Positions 37,853-49,800 of a stretch of DNA of 64,000 bases are shown here, one piece after another. Below the pieces are notes generated by a model. That model was not told the origin of the DNA. It searched no databases and worked only from the letters and a program-made list of their open reading frames with translations. The translations under genes were made by a program, and so were the position numbers. Within the stretch, counting starts at the first letter, position 1, and every line of letters starts with the position of its first letter. Source of the DNA: Eremophila alpestris peregrina (lineage: Eukaryota > Chordata > Aves > Passeriformes > Alaudidae); the NCBI GenBank assembly GCA_009792885.1, contig WMCF01000035.1, forward strand, positions 323,616 through 387,615, in the 5' to 3' direction.

Positions 37853-40800
37853 GTACTGCTCCAGCAATGCTTAGTGCTTGGGAACCTCTCAGTCATGGCC
37901 TGCATGGAATTCTTGCTGTGTACCTCCTATTGCACGTCTTGGGTTTTTTGTGGTAGTGATTATCTTTTTTTCTCTATGCATGATGCTGAAAGTCATGTTG
38001 TCCCATATTCTAAGGTTATTGTGCTGTCTTATGCCCAGTTTGGTAGGGCTTACTCTTCTTTTGGTTGGTCATAAAATTAATATGTTGAGAAACAGCCTGC
38101 TTTTTTCTCTGTGTCCATGTCCCTATATGACTGAAGCACCTGACAAGAAGAGTCTTCCTGATGAGGTTGAGAGGCAGCAGTTAGGGACTGTAACAGATTT
38201 ATAATTGAGACTGCCTTACATTATTATATAGAGAGATCTGCACTCCATCCTGAAAGATTAAGGCATACATCTCCAGGTAGAAAGCATATTTGGAGCTGTT
38301 TTCTGTAATGTCTTTAAATTCAGTAAAAAGTTTGTGGACATGTGGCAAGCTAGTGTATTCCAGAATTTCACTGATTCTGCAGGATCATATCCCTTGTTAT
38401 TTTTGTCTGTTAAAAAAAATAAAAGTAACTCAACTTTTGTTTTCCTGTTTTCAAAAGACAGGCTGACTTTAATAAATAACTTTGTGAGTCTTTATTTTCA
38501 AGTATGTGAATTGTTTTGGGAAATTAGTAGTGACTTTCACATTTAAAATGTAGAGAAGAAAGTACTATTGCTTTGAATGCAAGTATGTCTGCCTTTTCAG
38601 ATCACAGGGATGAATTTAATTTTATTGAAATTAGCACAACATGAACTTAAAAATATTTGTTTATGTTTCAGATGGGTGTTCTAAGTTAATTAGGACTGTG
38701 CTGGTCATGTTAAGTGTCTGTACTATTCCCTCCTGCAAGTATATCTTCAATCTTTGGCAGCTTCTTGAATTTTAACCCATACTCAGTGAGAAGGATAGAA
38801 CAATCAAAGTGCCTCCAGTTGTCTTAAAACTAGTAGAAGTGAGGGACTGAAATTTAGGTGCTGAATAATTGCACTGTTGGATTTTAGTCTAGAGTTAGTA
38901 GAGTAGGGTAGTAAAAGAGTTGAATGTGTTGTGGTAAAGCACAGGTTATTCAAATGCTGCATCTTCCTTTTCTTTGCTTAATCCTCTTCCTCCCATGCTC
39001 TCAATCTCTTCTAACAGCACTTTTAATCTGAGAGTTTTGAAGTAATTTCACAAGGGGTTTGAATTCCTTTGAAAGTGATGAAAATCATCTCTGAGCAGAA
39101 GAAAGAAACCCTGCCTCCTAGGAGAGCAGAGGCAGAGCTCAGCCACTGAGGGCTCTGTTTGATTGCTCACTGTAGCCACTGACTAAATCATGCTTTCTGT
39201 CCAATGGAAGGAATGGGGAGAAATTGGACTTGCTTTAGTGAGGGAGAGAAGGGGATTCAAGGAGAACAAAAATTACCACAGATTTAGAAAAGTTGCATCA
39301 GTGCAACTATTTATAGAAGAGAGGTTTTAGCTGTTAGCAATGTGAAGAACGATTAGGGTGTTTATGAAAAGAAACTGATGAGCATCTTCTGGAGCATCTT
39401 CTGTCAAGATACTTCAAGAATTTTCAGATTTCACAAGCCTGAAAAGCATTGCTTTTTAAGTGAATTAACTTTTTTTTTCTAGATTATTTCTGGTTTGCCT
39501 TTTCTAATTTTGGGACAGCTCAGTAAGGACATACCTAGATACCTTGATAACATATAAACTTGTGCAGATAAAAAAAAGCAAATTTTCTGCCAGTAATGAT
39601 TGAAAGGTGGTGTGACACTGAGGGCAACAAGGTGGTCTCCTTTGAATAGCATAACTGTATTGCACTGCTCAAGTAGTGTCACTTGATCAACAAAACTGTA
39701 TTTCACTGCTCAAGTATTGTCTCATGTACTTTATTATTATTATCAGGCAAAGGCCATCTACAGTTTGGGGGATTTTTTTCCATCTTTTTTTCTGAGACCA
39801 TCATTCCTGGACTTAGCAGACTGAACTAAGGAAATCTCAGTTGTCAGGCATTTTGGACCTGCTATTTAGGATTCCTTAGAAGACAGAAATGTAAAATTCA
39901 GAGCCTTACACAACAGCCAGAGGTTGAGCTGTCAGTGGCTGCTGAGCATGAAATCCCTGCGGAAGAGGGAGTCAAAGGAACAGCACATTGTCAGAGACAG
40001 CAGACAGGTGATAGTAAAAATAGTGTCAGTTATCCTTTCTACCACCACCTTCAGCACATTATGTTTACTGCAAGTCTCTGTGGCAAGACCTATTGTAGCT
40101 GCATAATATAGAAGAGAGAGAATTAATTTCAGAGGCAGGAATTCAGGAAACACTGAGGGGTAAAGGGAAAACTGCCAATGTTATTCTGTAATTTCAAAGT
40201 AGTTGTGTTAGGGATTTATTTTTAACATAACAGTAAAATTGCTTGGGAGACTGAGTGGAGAAATGTTGAGAGCTGGTGCCATCCTTTGTCAGGGAGTGCT
40301 TTGCATCTGATTCATGTGACAAACCCTGACTCTAAGGGAATCATGGGAATGCCATGGCAGTGATGATAGTCTTTCTGAGCACCAGAAGTGGAGTGCTTTG
40401 GTGCTAGCTGAAAATATCTGCTTATTGCTATGAGAATATTGAAAGAACCAGGACAGTATTGCCCCAGTCCTTTAGTCAGTCTATTGGTTTCCTTCAGACG
40501 AGGTCATGCAGTTGAAAGTGCAAACACAATTATCTGAATGGCAGTAACAATTAGGCTGTAGATAGTTTTACATGGGCTTGCTTTATGAAAATATTACCAC
40601 TTTTATTAGTGTAAAGACTACATTTGTAATATGTTGTGCACGGTAGAAGAGAGGGAGTATAGCTTAAGGAACAAGGTGCTAGATGAATTTTGTGTATGCG
40701 TTATTTTCTGGACTGCAGACTGTTCTCAGCATTGGGAAGGCTGGCTCAGTGCTTTCTCTCAGGCTTGATTTACTGGTGTATTCTGTCTTTCCAGGTTACT

Positions 40801-43800
40801 TTCCTTCCTTGGGGTTTCCTTCGAAGGGCTCTCCTGTATCTCTCAACTCTGACACTTCTCTTGCACCTAATTTCATAGGTAAATGGTGTCTTTTCTGTGG
40901 GAGTGTTTGTGCTGTGTCGCTTCTTCTGTGCCAAGTTCCAATTTAATATGGATACTTATCTCAAAGGTTGAGTACTTGATGGTTCAGGCAGAGGTGTGTG
41001 GGACATTTCCCAATCTATTTGAAGGCCACATTCCAGAAACATAAATAGGATATGAAGAAATAACCCCAGTAAAAATCCCTTATGCATGCAGATTCACATA
41101 TAAAACCTGACTTGTGACTAATATTTTCTGGAGTCTGATTTCAAAACCTGAATTGGCCCATTCAGATTCTGAGGTACAATCCTTAGTTTAAAAGAACCCA
41201 GTCTCACCCTTGAGAGGGAAGGTGAGGTTTGAAATTATAGCATTGCAAAGAAGCGAAAAATCTCCACAAACCACTAGGAGATTGTTACTGGAAGTCATGA
41301 GATTTGTGTAGCTGCTGCTTTCATTTAAGGGGAAAAACAAGTTTTTAACATCCTTGGCTATACTTAGAATCCATGTATATGTTAGGAATAATTATTTTTC
41401 CAAAAGCTGTGATTTGAAGAAGGAAATACCTTTTCACAGCTAGCAATCAAAATTTAAGAATTAGTAATGCTGCAAGAAACCATATTGTACTTTTCCTTTT
41501 TTCTAACTAGTGGTATTTTGGAAGAGCTATTTCTGGAGGTGTTGATTTGTTTAGAAGATTAGGGTGTCAGAAGACAACCATACAGGCTCAGAGCTTTGAG
41601 GAAAATCACAGGCATTTCCCATTTTGCTGTAAGCTACCTCCGTTTTTGAGGTCTGTAATGAGTAAGAACGTCACAAAGATGCTGGGGATTTGTCAAGAAT
41701 AATGAATCTTAGGCTAATAAACCACTAAATACCGATACCTGCTCTTTCTTTTTCAGTGACTGTTTGAACAGTGTAGTTGGGGTATATATGTGATGAGAAC
41801 TAGAAAAAAATTACTTACAAAGCTTTTTCTGAAATAAGCACATATTTGTCATATGGTATGCCTGTTAAATTTGTGGGTGGAGGAATTTAACTTAATGTAT
41901 ATAAAAAAAGTGTGTAGGGTCCCTCCAGAAATTGGATTAAATAATGCCTTCAAAGACAAAAGGTAAGAAGGTTAAAGTTTACATGTACTATCTAAGGAAA
42001 GACATTGGAAAATAGATGTGAGGTCTCACAAAAAAAAATAACATACAAATAGAGATCAGGAAATGCTTATCCAGAGGAACAGTAAGATCGAAGTGCTGTA
42101 ACAGTAGTTTAGAAAAGACAAGATTAATGAGATGAAAGTATGTAAAAATAATAAATGTCTCTAAGAGTAATTAAATCCTGCCTCAAAATTATGAACAGGA
42201 TGAAGTTTAGTAATAAAGAAAGAAACGCAGTGAATTATCAGTTATTTGTACAAGGTCTAGTTAATTCCTTCCTTGACTTTACATCCCCAGGTTTGCTAAG
42301 AATTGGATGTAGCAGATAAGATAAAATATATGAGTTGAAACCTCATGCTTTAGGGTATAAATTATACTGTAGAATTGAGAAATGGCTCCCCTTATTTCAT
42401 ATTTTGTAATGATTCTTCACAAGAAGGTTTCAGAATCCCTTTGAAATTTGCCATGCTGGTCACTGTCAGAGTGACACAACAGTGTGTGTGTGTGTGTGTG
42501 TGTGGGTGTGGTCTCATGGGACAGTTTTAGTCATCTGTACTTAATGACACCCCATATGTGAAACAGGTTCCCTTGTGGTTAACAGGCATGGTCACATAGT
42601 TGTTCTAATTACCAGCATTGTTAATAGAGTATTATTAAAAGAGAAGTTTATATTCTCTTTTTTGGAAGTAAAAACTGCAGTTGGGCTGCTGGTATTGTAT
42701 CCTACATTTTGTGGTCTGTGGTCTGGAAAGACTCATTTCTGAGGCAAATATGTTTGGGCTGTGAGACTGAACCAGCTCAGTCTGAAAGATGGGAAAGTAT
42801 TTGTGTTAGCCTCCAAGCTTGACAGGCTGGAAAGAACAGTCTGTGGTGGCCCCCATTATGTTATATATAAATGCAGGAAGTCATGTAGTTTTTGGAAACA
42901 GAATCTTCTTGCATAGCCTGCTTACCTTTGAGGTAGGGAAAACTGACCTGAAAAAATTGTAGTGAACATTAGATTCCACCAAATACTCTTGCTTTAGATA
43001 AAAATAATTGGACTTGGAGAGGAAAGGATTCAGTACCTTACTGACAAGATATTTTTTTTTCTTAATAAAAGATGAAGTTGTTTTTTGAAGACCTTCCACA
43101 GCACATATTTTCTGCTTGTGGTTACCACAAGCTGTAGTTACCATCTCTGTCTGGAGATGGTAACTAGTGACACTGGCTAAAAATATTTGTGCATAAATCA
43201 TTTGTTGCTAATGGAGTATTGTTATAGCAATTCTGCACTTGAATTTTTCATGGTAGTTGGTTCAAGCCCTTGTTTCTATAATATGTGATATTTTAGGGTT
43301 TTTTTTTCTTACGTTTGTAGGTTCATTAAGAGCCCCACCAACATCTGGAGCTCCCCCTGCAGCCTCTGGAGCACCTCATCCCTCTGGGCACTTGGCATAC
43401 AGTCAGTTTGAACATGGAGATGTGCAGAATGGAATTCCAGCCTCAGCAGCCCCCATGCAGAGGTGCATACAAGAAGAGTGAATTGTAACAAAATCCCACC
43501 TTGGTAGACTTGTGCTAGGTCTAGACTTTTTAGATCTAAATCAAGCTAAGTACTTCGGGGTTTTGTGGTAGATATTGACTTCTTTTCATTGTTTTGTTTT
43601 TGTTTTGGAGTAATGTTTTGCCACAGGGTATTTGTTAGTGAATATATCTGGAGATGAAAAACTTGTGAAAGGATGTGAGCAGATGTCAGGGACTGATGAA
43701 AACCTCTTCTCCTCCTCAGACATTCTTTGTGGTGTTCATTTTCCCCTAAAAAAAATCAGTTGCATCCACACAACTGTAGTATTTGCTCCTCAGCAGTGTG

Positions 43801-46800
43801 AAATGATCTCTGGAGTGTGTGGCAGTCTTTACTGAATAATTTCTCAGTAATGATTCTGAGCCCTCTCTGTCCCTTCTGGATCCCTGAGTTACTGTCATCT
43901 AAGGCTCTTTAACATCTTTTCCAGAGAGATATTGCCATTACCTCTGTGGTGAAAGTGGCAATAGTCCTGGAGAGTTCAAATGTTTTGAGTGGCAGAACAT
44001 TCCTACATAGCTGTGCAGGCCTTACTGTTGCTCACCCTATAGACTACGCAGCATTTGTGATTTGTTGTGATAACTGAAATGGGATTAACAAAAATACAGA
44101 ATTTGTATTTTGAGAGCAAATAGATTTTTTTTCTTTTTTGGTGAAAGGGATTCAGATACAGGCAGAATATGTAATTCTTTTTCCAAAACTGAGCTACTGT
44201 GTTTCATGTAAATATCTCAGACCCAGATAGCGTTTATGTGCCAGAACAATTTTAAAAGGCACAGAGAATTGTAACTTCTTTTATAATGAAGAATCAGTTC
44301 AGTTTGCCATCTTCCCTCTCAGGCCACCTGCTTCTCAGCCATTTCTGCCAGGCTCAGCACCCACGCCTGTCAGCCAGATGTCTACGTTCCAGCAATATGG
44401 GCCCCCCCCAGGCAGCGTGCAGCAGCTCAGGAATCACATGGCAGGGATGACAATTGGCTCTACTGCAGCCTCTGCTCCTCCCCCAGCTGGACTGGGCTAT
44501 GGTAAGGTTTCCTGGCTACACAAGTATGCTATAGATTTTCATTTCTGCTAGTAATTTCATAAAAGATTTTTTTCTTGTCAGTGATTGGTTACCATATGGT
44601 TATGGGAATTCTCTGGGTGTTGACATCTGCCATAGTAAACAGTAATTTTCTTAACTAATAAGGTCATAATTGGGGAAAACAGAACTCAGAGTATTGTAGG
44701 GGACAATGCTGTAGATATACTCAGGTGATCTGGAGCAAATGGGTTTTTCTTGCGTCTTAATTGTCTTCAGGATAGATTAAAATGAAGTTATATCTTTTTT
44801 TTTCTTACCGGGTCCCCCAGCATCGGTTCCCCCAGTCTCAGGAAGCTGTAGTGCAACGGGATCTGGTCTCCACACACCTTACAGTGCCAGCCAAGGACCC
44901 CCTCCTGCCAGCGTGTCTGAGGGTCTTCCTTTGGCACAGCCTCCATTTCCTGGTCACACAGTACCGACTCAGCGCCTGCCTGCTCAAGTTCCTGGCTTTA
45001 CCCCGCCTCCTCCTTCTGCAGGGGTTGGACCTTCCTCTTACCCTCCCACCACAGGTGCTCCAAGGCCACCTGCCATGCCAGGCCCACCGCTGCCTGGGCA
45101 GACACTTGCTGGACCACCATCATCCCAGCCTAATCATGTATCCTCACCACCACCTCCGCCACCTCCATCAACTATGGCAGGGCTGCACCCTGGGCCTCCC
45201 ATGAGTGGTCTCCATGGACCACCTCCTCCCACTCATCCTCCTCAGCCAGGATACCAAATGCAGCAGAATGGTGAGTATTCCTAGGATAGGAATTTTGAGT
45301 TACGTTTTCTCTGTGTGCTGCAAACTGACAACTAAATTTCACGTTGTCGCTTGTGGGGCTCCTGGCTGCACATTAAAACTTCCCTCTTGTTTCCCTGTGC
45401 TCGTGTCTGAGATAATATCATATATGACTCTAAGATATTTTATAATACAGGTTTTAATCAGATTAATGTAACTAAAGGAATTCTAGCTTACTTGGCAAAA
45501 AAAGTGTTTAGCAATTAGTGCCATAAATACTACCATAATTTGTGATCAAAATTTTATTATGGAGTCTAATTTGATGTCTGCAACCTCATCTGTTCAAAAA
45601 TAGACATCAGAAATACTGAAAAGCCTTATTTAACAATTTTTAAATTTGTGGCCACTGTGCATATTCAATGTATATGAAAGGAGTTGTTAAACATTGAAAA
45701 AGGAGTTGCTGCGTTTTCTCCTTTAAGTTGCATAACCGTATTTTTCTCCCTTGTAGAAGCTTGCGCATCTTAAATGTACTTAAAAGTAGGACCAGTTAAG
45801 CTTTCTGAATTAAAACCAGTTTGGGCTGATTTTTAATCAATAACACTTACAGATAGCTGATATAAAGTAATCATGTGCAGATGTTAGGACTGAGAATCCC
45901 ATCCCCCAGCTTTGCACAGCTGGATAGGTAAATTACTTAAGAATATCTGTTCAAATTCCTATGAACTGTAAAAATACTAATGGGTTAAATCATGCTGTTA
46001 CTCTGGAAGTGACTGGAATTGTCTAAAATAATATGAAATAGCTTCAGGTAGTTACAAAACGAGAGAAAATCACACATTAGCCTATTACTGTAATTTCAAA
46101 CAAGCCAAAACTGCCCTAGGCAACTCCTTGCATATCTTTAATTGGAAGAATGAGATATCATCCGCTAGCTTATTTGGCTGTTCTGTGTACACTTTGCATT
46201 AGACAATTCTGCAGGAAAATGTTCATAGTACATGATCTTAATATGCATTGTAATCAACAATTACAAACTCTATTTACAGCAGTGTGCTGGTTTAGGCTGA
46301 GGTAGAGTTAATAGGGGTCAGACTAAAAACCCTCTGTTTCCTTAAGTCTGGTTTTGAGTACTGTATCTATCAGTTTGTTGCATTGTTGGTAGAGATGTAC
46401 CAGTCTAAGCTGAAACACTGTGATAAATATGTTTAATCATAATTAATTGTAAAGCACATGACTTTATTTTTCTTGAGTTTTTTTTTTAATAATGGCAGGA
46501 AAAGTGGTAAGTGCCAAATGAAGAAATGCCTACCATTTGATTTTTATGTTCTTTTCTTGATAAGGTTCCTTTGGACAGATGAGGGGTCCCCAGCCAAACT
46601 ATGGAGGACCCTATCCAGGAGCACCAAATTATGGCAGTCCACCTGGACCACCACCTCCACCCAAACGTCTGGATCCAGATTCCATCCCTAGCCCTGTAAG
46701 CTTACTTGTTCTTACCAGTGTCAACTCTTCCATAGAGTCTTTGCATAAAACAACTGACAAAGACCAAAGCTTGAAAAGAGGTTTCTCATTCCAAGGAATA

Positions 46801-49800
46801 TCAGTCTGTTTTCCTGCTTACATTCATCTCTTCTATCCACCTTCAGTCTTTTGTGGTGAATAAGCCCAGAGGCAGTATTTTTCTTGGTGACTAAAGAAAG
46901 GCACTGCATATGGAAATCACTGCTCTAATTCCTCAGGTCTTTTTCTGTACTGTGTTATCTTTTGAGAATCCTTCAGGGCTTTGATTAAACTTGTTTCTCC
47001 ATTTCTGGATTCTTGCATAATGATTTTCCAAGGTGAACTAATTTCAGATTTTGAGGTGACAGTCCGTGAACTGTGTGTGATATATGTTTAAAGTATGGTT
47101 AGTGGGAGGTGATTGTAGTGCTTTTCCTGTAATCTGTCAAAAAGCTGGTTTGTGGTTTTTTGGGTCATGAAGTCATGATGCTGCATCAGTCAAATATGGA
47201 CAGCTTCTCAAACTGGGCTTGTATTTCAGAGTGGAGCTTCTGAGACAGGATAAGCAGTTATATGTAATGGTTAGCAGTGATGAGTAATACTAAGCCTGGT
47301 GGTATTATTGCCACTGGTCTGCTGTGCTGTTCCTTCCACTGCTCTTGATGCTGCTTCTGTACTTCAAAACTATGAAAATAATGTAGTCTTGAGTTAGATT
47401 GGAACGGACATTATTCAGAAGGTACTTCTGTTTTAAAAAAGATTACCTCTTTAGATTGCAGTAGTAAATCTTACTACTATATTTTTTCACAGGATGTAAG
47501 TATTTAATTGCTTGTTTTCCTCTTTTCTCTTCCAACTAAATGAAATCTCAAATGGCTTGTGTCAGTTGCCTTCATGTTAGCATGTTCTTAAAGCATAAAT
47601 CCTCAGTTTCTAACCAAGATGAGGCAAGCCACTGCCTCCATTAGCAACATGTTCAGAGCCAAGCCAAATATCCTGGCAAGACTGGTTTTGGGATCAGTGT
47701 ATGCTGCAGAAGCTGATGTGTCCTGTTGCATGACCTAGTATCTAAATGTATCTAATTCCAGCGCTACAGTTTTGGATAGAGAGAAGTAACACTGTTACTT
47801 TTTGGTTTATTATTCTCTTTTTCTTTTTTTTTCTCTCTCTTTTTTTTTTTTTTTGGTGGCATTCTTCTTTCTTATTTAAAAACAAAACAAAAAAAAAAAA
47901 GCAACTTAATGAAATGCCACCCCAGCAGAAACCCAGGCACAGAATAGACCCAGATGCAATTCCTAGTCCAGTAAGTGCTGTATATATGTCAATTGTAGTC
48001 TGTGTGTTGGTGACCATCTGTGCATGCCTGAAACCTGAAGTTCACCTTGCTAACCCTCCATCATTAATCTTATACCCTTTCCTTGCTGTCTTCTGCTTGC
48101 CTTATCAAAATGAGTAACATTACACCACATGAGGTTGTTAAAATCTGTGATGAATGGTGAGGCAATACAAAGCAGTATTTCAGAAACAGATCATGAGGAA
48201 TGTCTCCCCTTCACTTTGTCTGATCTTTAGGATATTGCCTTCATCAGATTGGAGCTGGCATTTTCAGTGGAAACCAGTAGTATAATTGCCCATACAATGT
48301 GTGTCTCATGTCAGCATGCACTCAGCATGAGCTGTTGTAGCCATGTTTCCTACCATGTTTTGATCAGAATTTGATTACTGTTCTTGTTCATATACCAGTA
48401 CTGGGGCTGTGCTCTGGAGTTCTAAAATTGCAGATGAACTGGAGGTTTTTCTATGCTAATTCCAGATACAAATCTTCTAGTATGAGGTATGGGGAGCTAT
48501 GAACATTCTCTCATTATCTGTGCTCATGCATAACCATTAAATTTTGAATTTGAAAATTTAATGTTTATGTTGGAGAATCTTATCTAAAGAAAGAAAAAAG
48601 CAGCTACCTTTTGGATTGGAAGACAAAAAAAACCTTTTGGGTTTTTGTTACCCTGTGTCACCTCTTCCTCATGTAGTCGAAGTTCATCATTTAACAGGCA
48701 CCAGTGGTAGCATCACCAGTGTCAGTCAGCCTATAGACTTTTGAAACAGGACTAGATTTATTCTAGAGTAGTCACTGAGGCTATAAGAGGCTGTCTGCTG
48801 GCAGCTTGCAGTCCGTAGAGAGAGGGTGGAAGTTCTGCCATACAAACTTCTGCATTTCAGAATTTACCCTAGGCAAAGGCAGGTGTGTTTGGTGACAAAA
48901 TAAGAGCAGAAGAATGATTGCTAGCTTCAGTTCTTTCATTCAGTCACCACTATGGAAATGTAGTTTGAACTGTGTACAACTACAAAGGTCAGTGAATATT
49001 TTCGTTAAGTAAAACTATTTAATGCATTTCCATTATCCTAAGGAAATTTGCAGTTGTAAAGAATTTGAAATACCAAGAAATTCAAGATTTGTACAGGCTT
49101 CGAAGTTTCATTCATTGACAAGTCTATTGAAATGTCACTTTCCACATTCCCAGAATTCAAATCACAAACCCTTGAGCACCACAAAGTAATGGAGATTTCC
49201 ACCTGAGCTTGCAAGCCATCTGTCTTTAGGCTAGAGTGGTTAGAAATAAAGGCATACTATGGCAACAGTGGGACCATAGTGGAAAGAAAAAGCCAGATTG
49301 CCTATAGGACTTCAGCTTGAGGCTTATAGAAGTTTCTAATTCTTATTGGACTAGAACTGTACCGGGGAATACTACCAAAAATTCCTTTCTTGATCTGAGT
49401 TTGGCTTTTATGAGTTCAGATCAGACTTTAAAACATAAAATATGCTGCTATTAAGAATACTTGGGGAAAAATACTATTTTCAGCTTGTAATTTGTTGTTA
49501 GTCATTAAGTACTATTTGAAATCAAACTGAGAGGTGACTGCTTGACAAAATTTACCTGCTCTTTCTATTTTTAGAGATAGTAATGTTTGCCTCAGGTCCC
49601 CTTTTCACTGCCTTAGAGATCTTTTATTTTACAGTACTTTGAAACCAAGCCTCCACATAATAACATGGTATTTTCCATCACAGATTCAAGTGATTGAAGA
49701 TGACAGAAATAATCGTGGGTCAGAACCATTTGTCACTGGAGTGAGAGGGCAGGTCCCACCTCTTGTTACTACAAATTTCTTGGTCAAGGATCAAGGTAAA

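Larger units (their letters stand above)
37853..43320 (+). other. SEC24C: SEC24C intron 2
   Basis: About 5.5 kb of AT-rich intron. It contains a TG microsatellite (42482-42505) and a pair of perfect hairpins (43114-43166) about 150 bases before exon 3. No other gene was seen. Confidence 0.75.

Noticed and set aside
43123..43166. Hairpins in SEC24C intron 2 as a microRNA precursor
   Set aside because: The longest stem is 13 bp, too short for Drosha/Dicer processing.
44782..45204. 140-codon frame overlapping SEC24C exon 5
   Set aside because: It is the wrong frame of the exon; the SEC24C frame matches the family and fits the splice phases.
47742..48117. Longer open frames running through the cassette exon on both strands
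   Set aside because: They translate poly-T and poly-A runs; only 47902-47970 shows conserved residues and splice borders.
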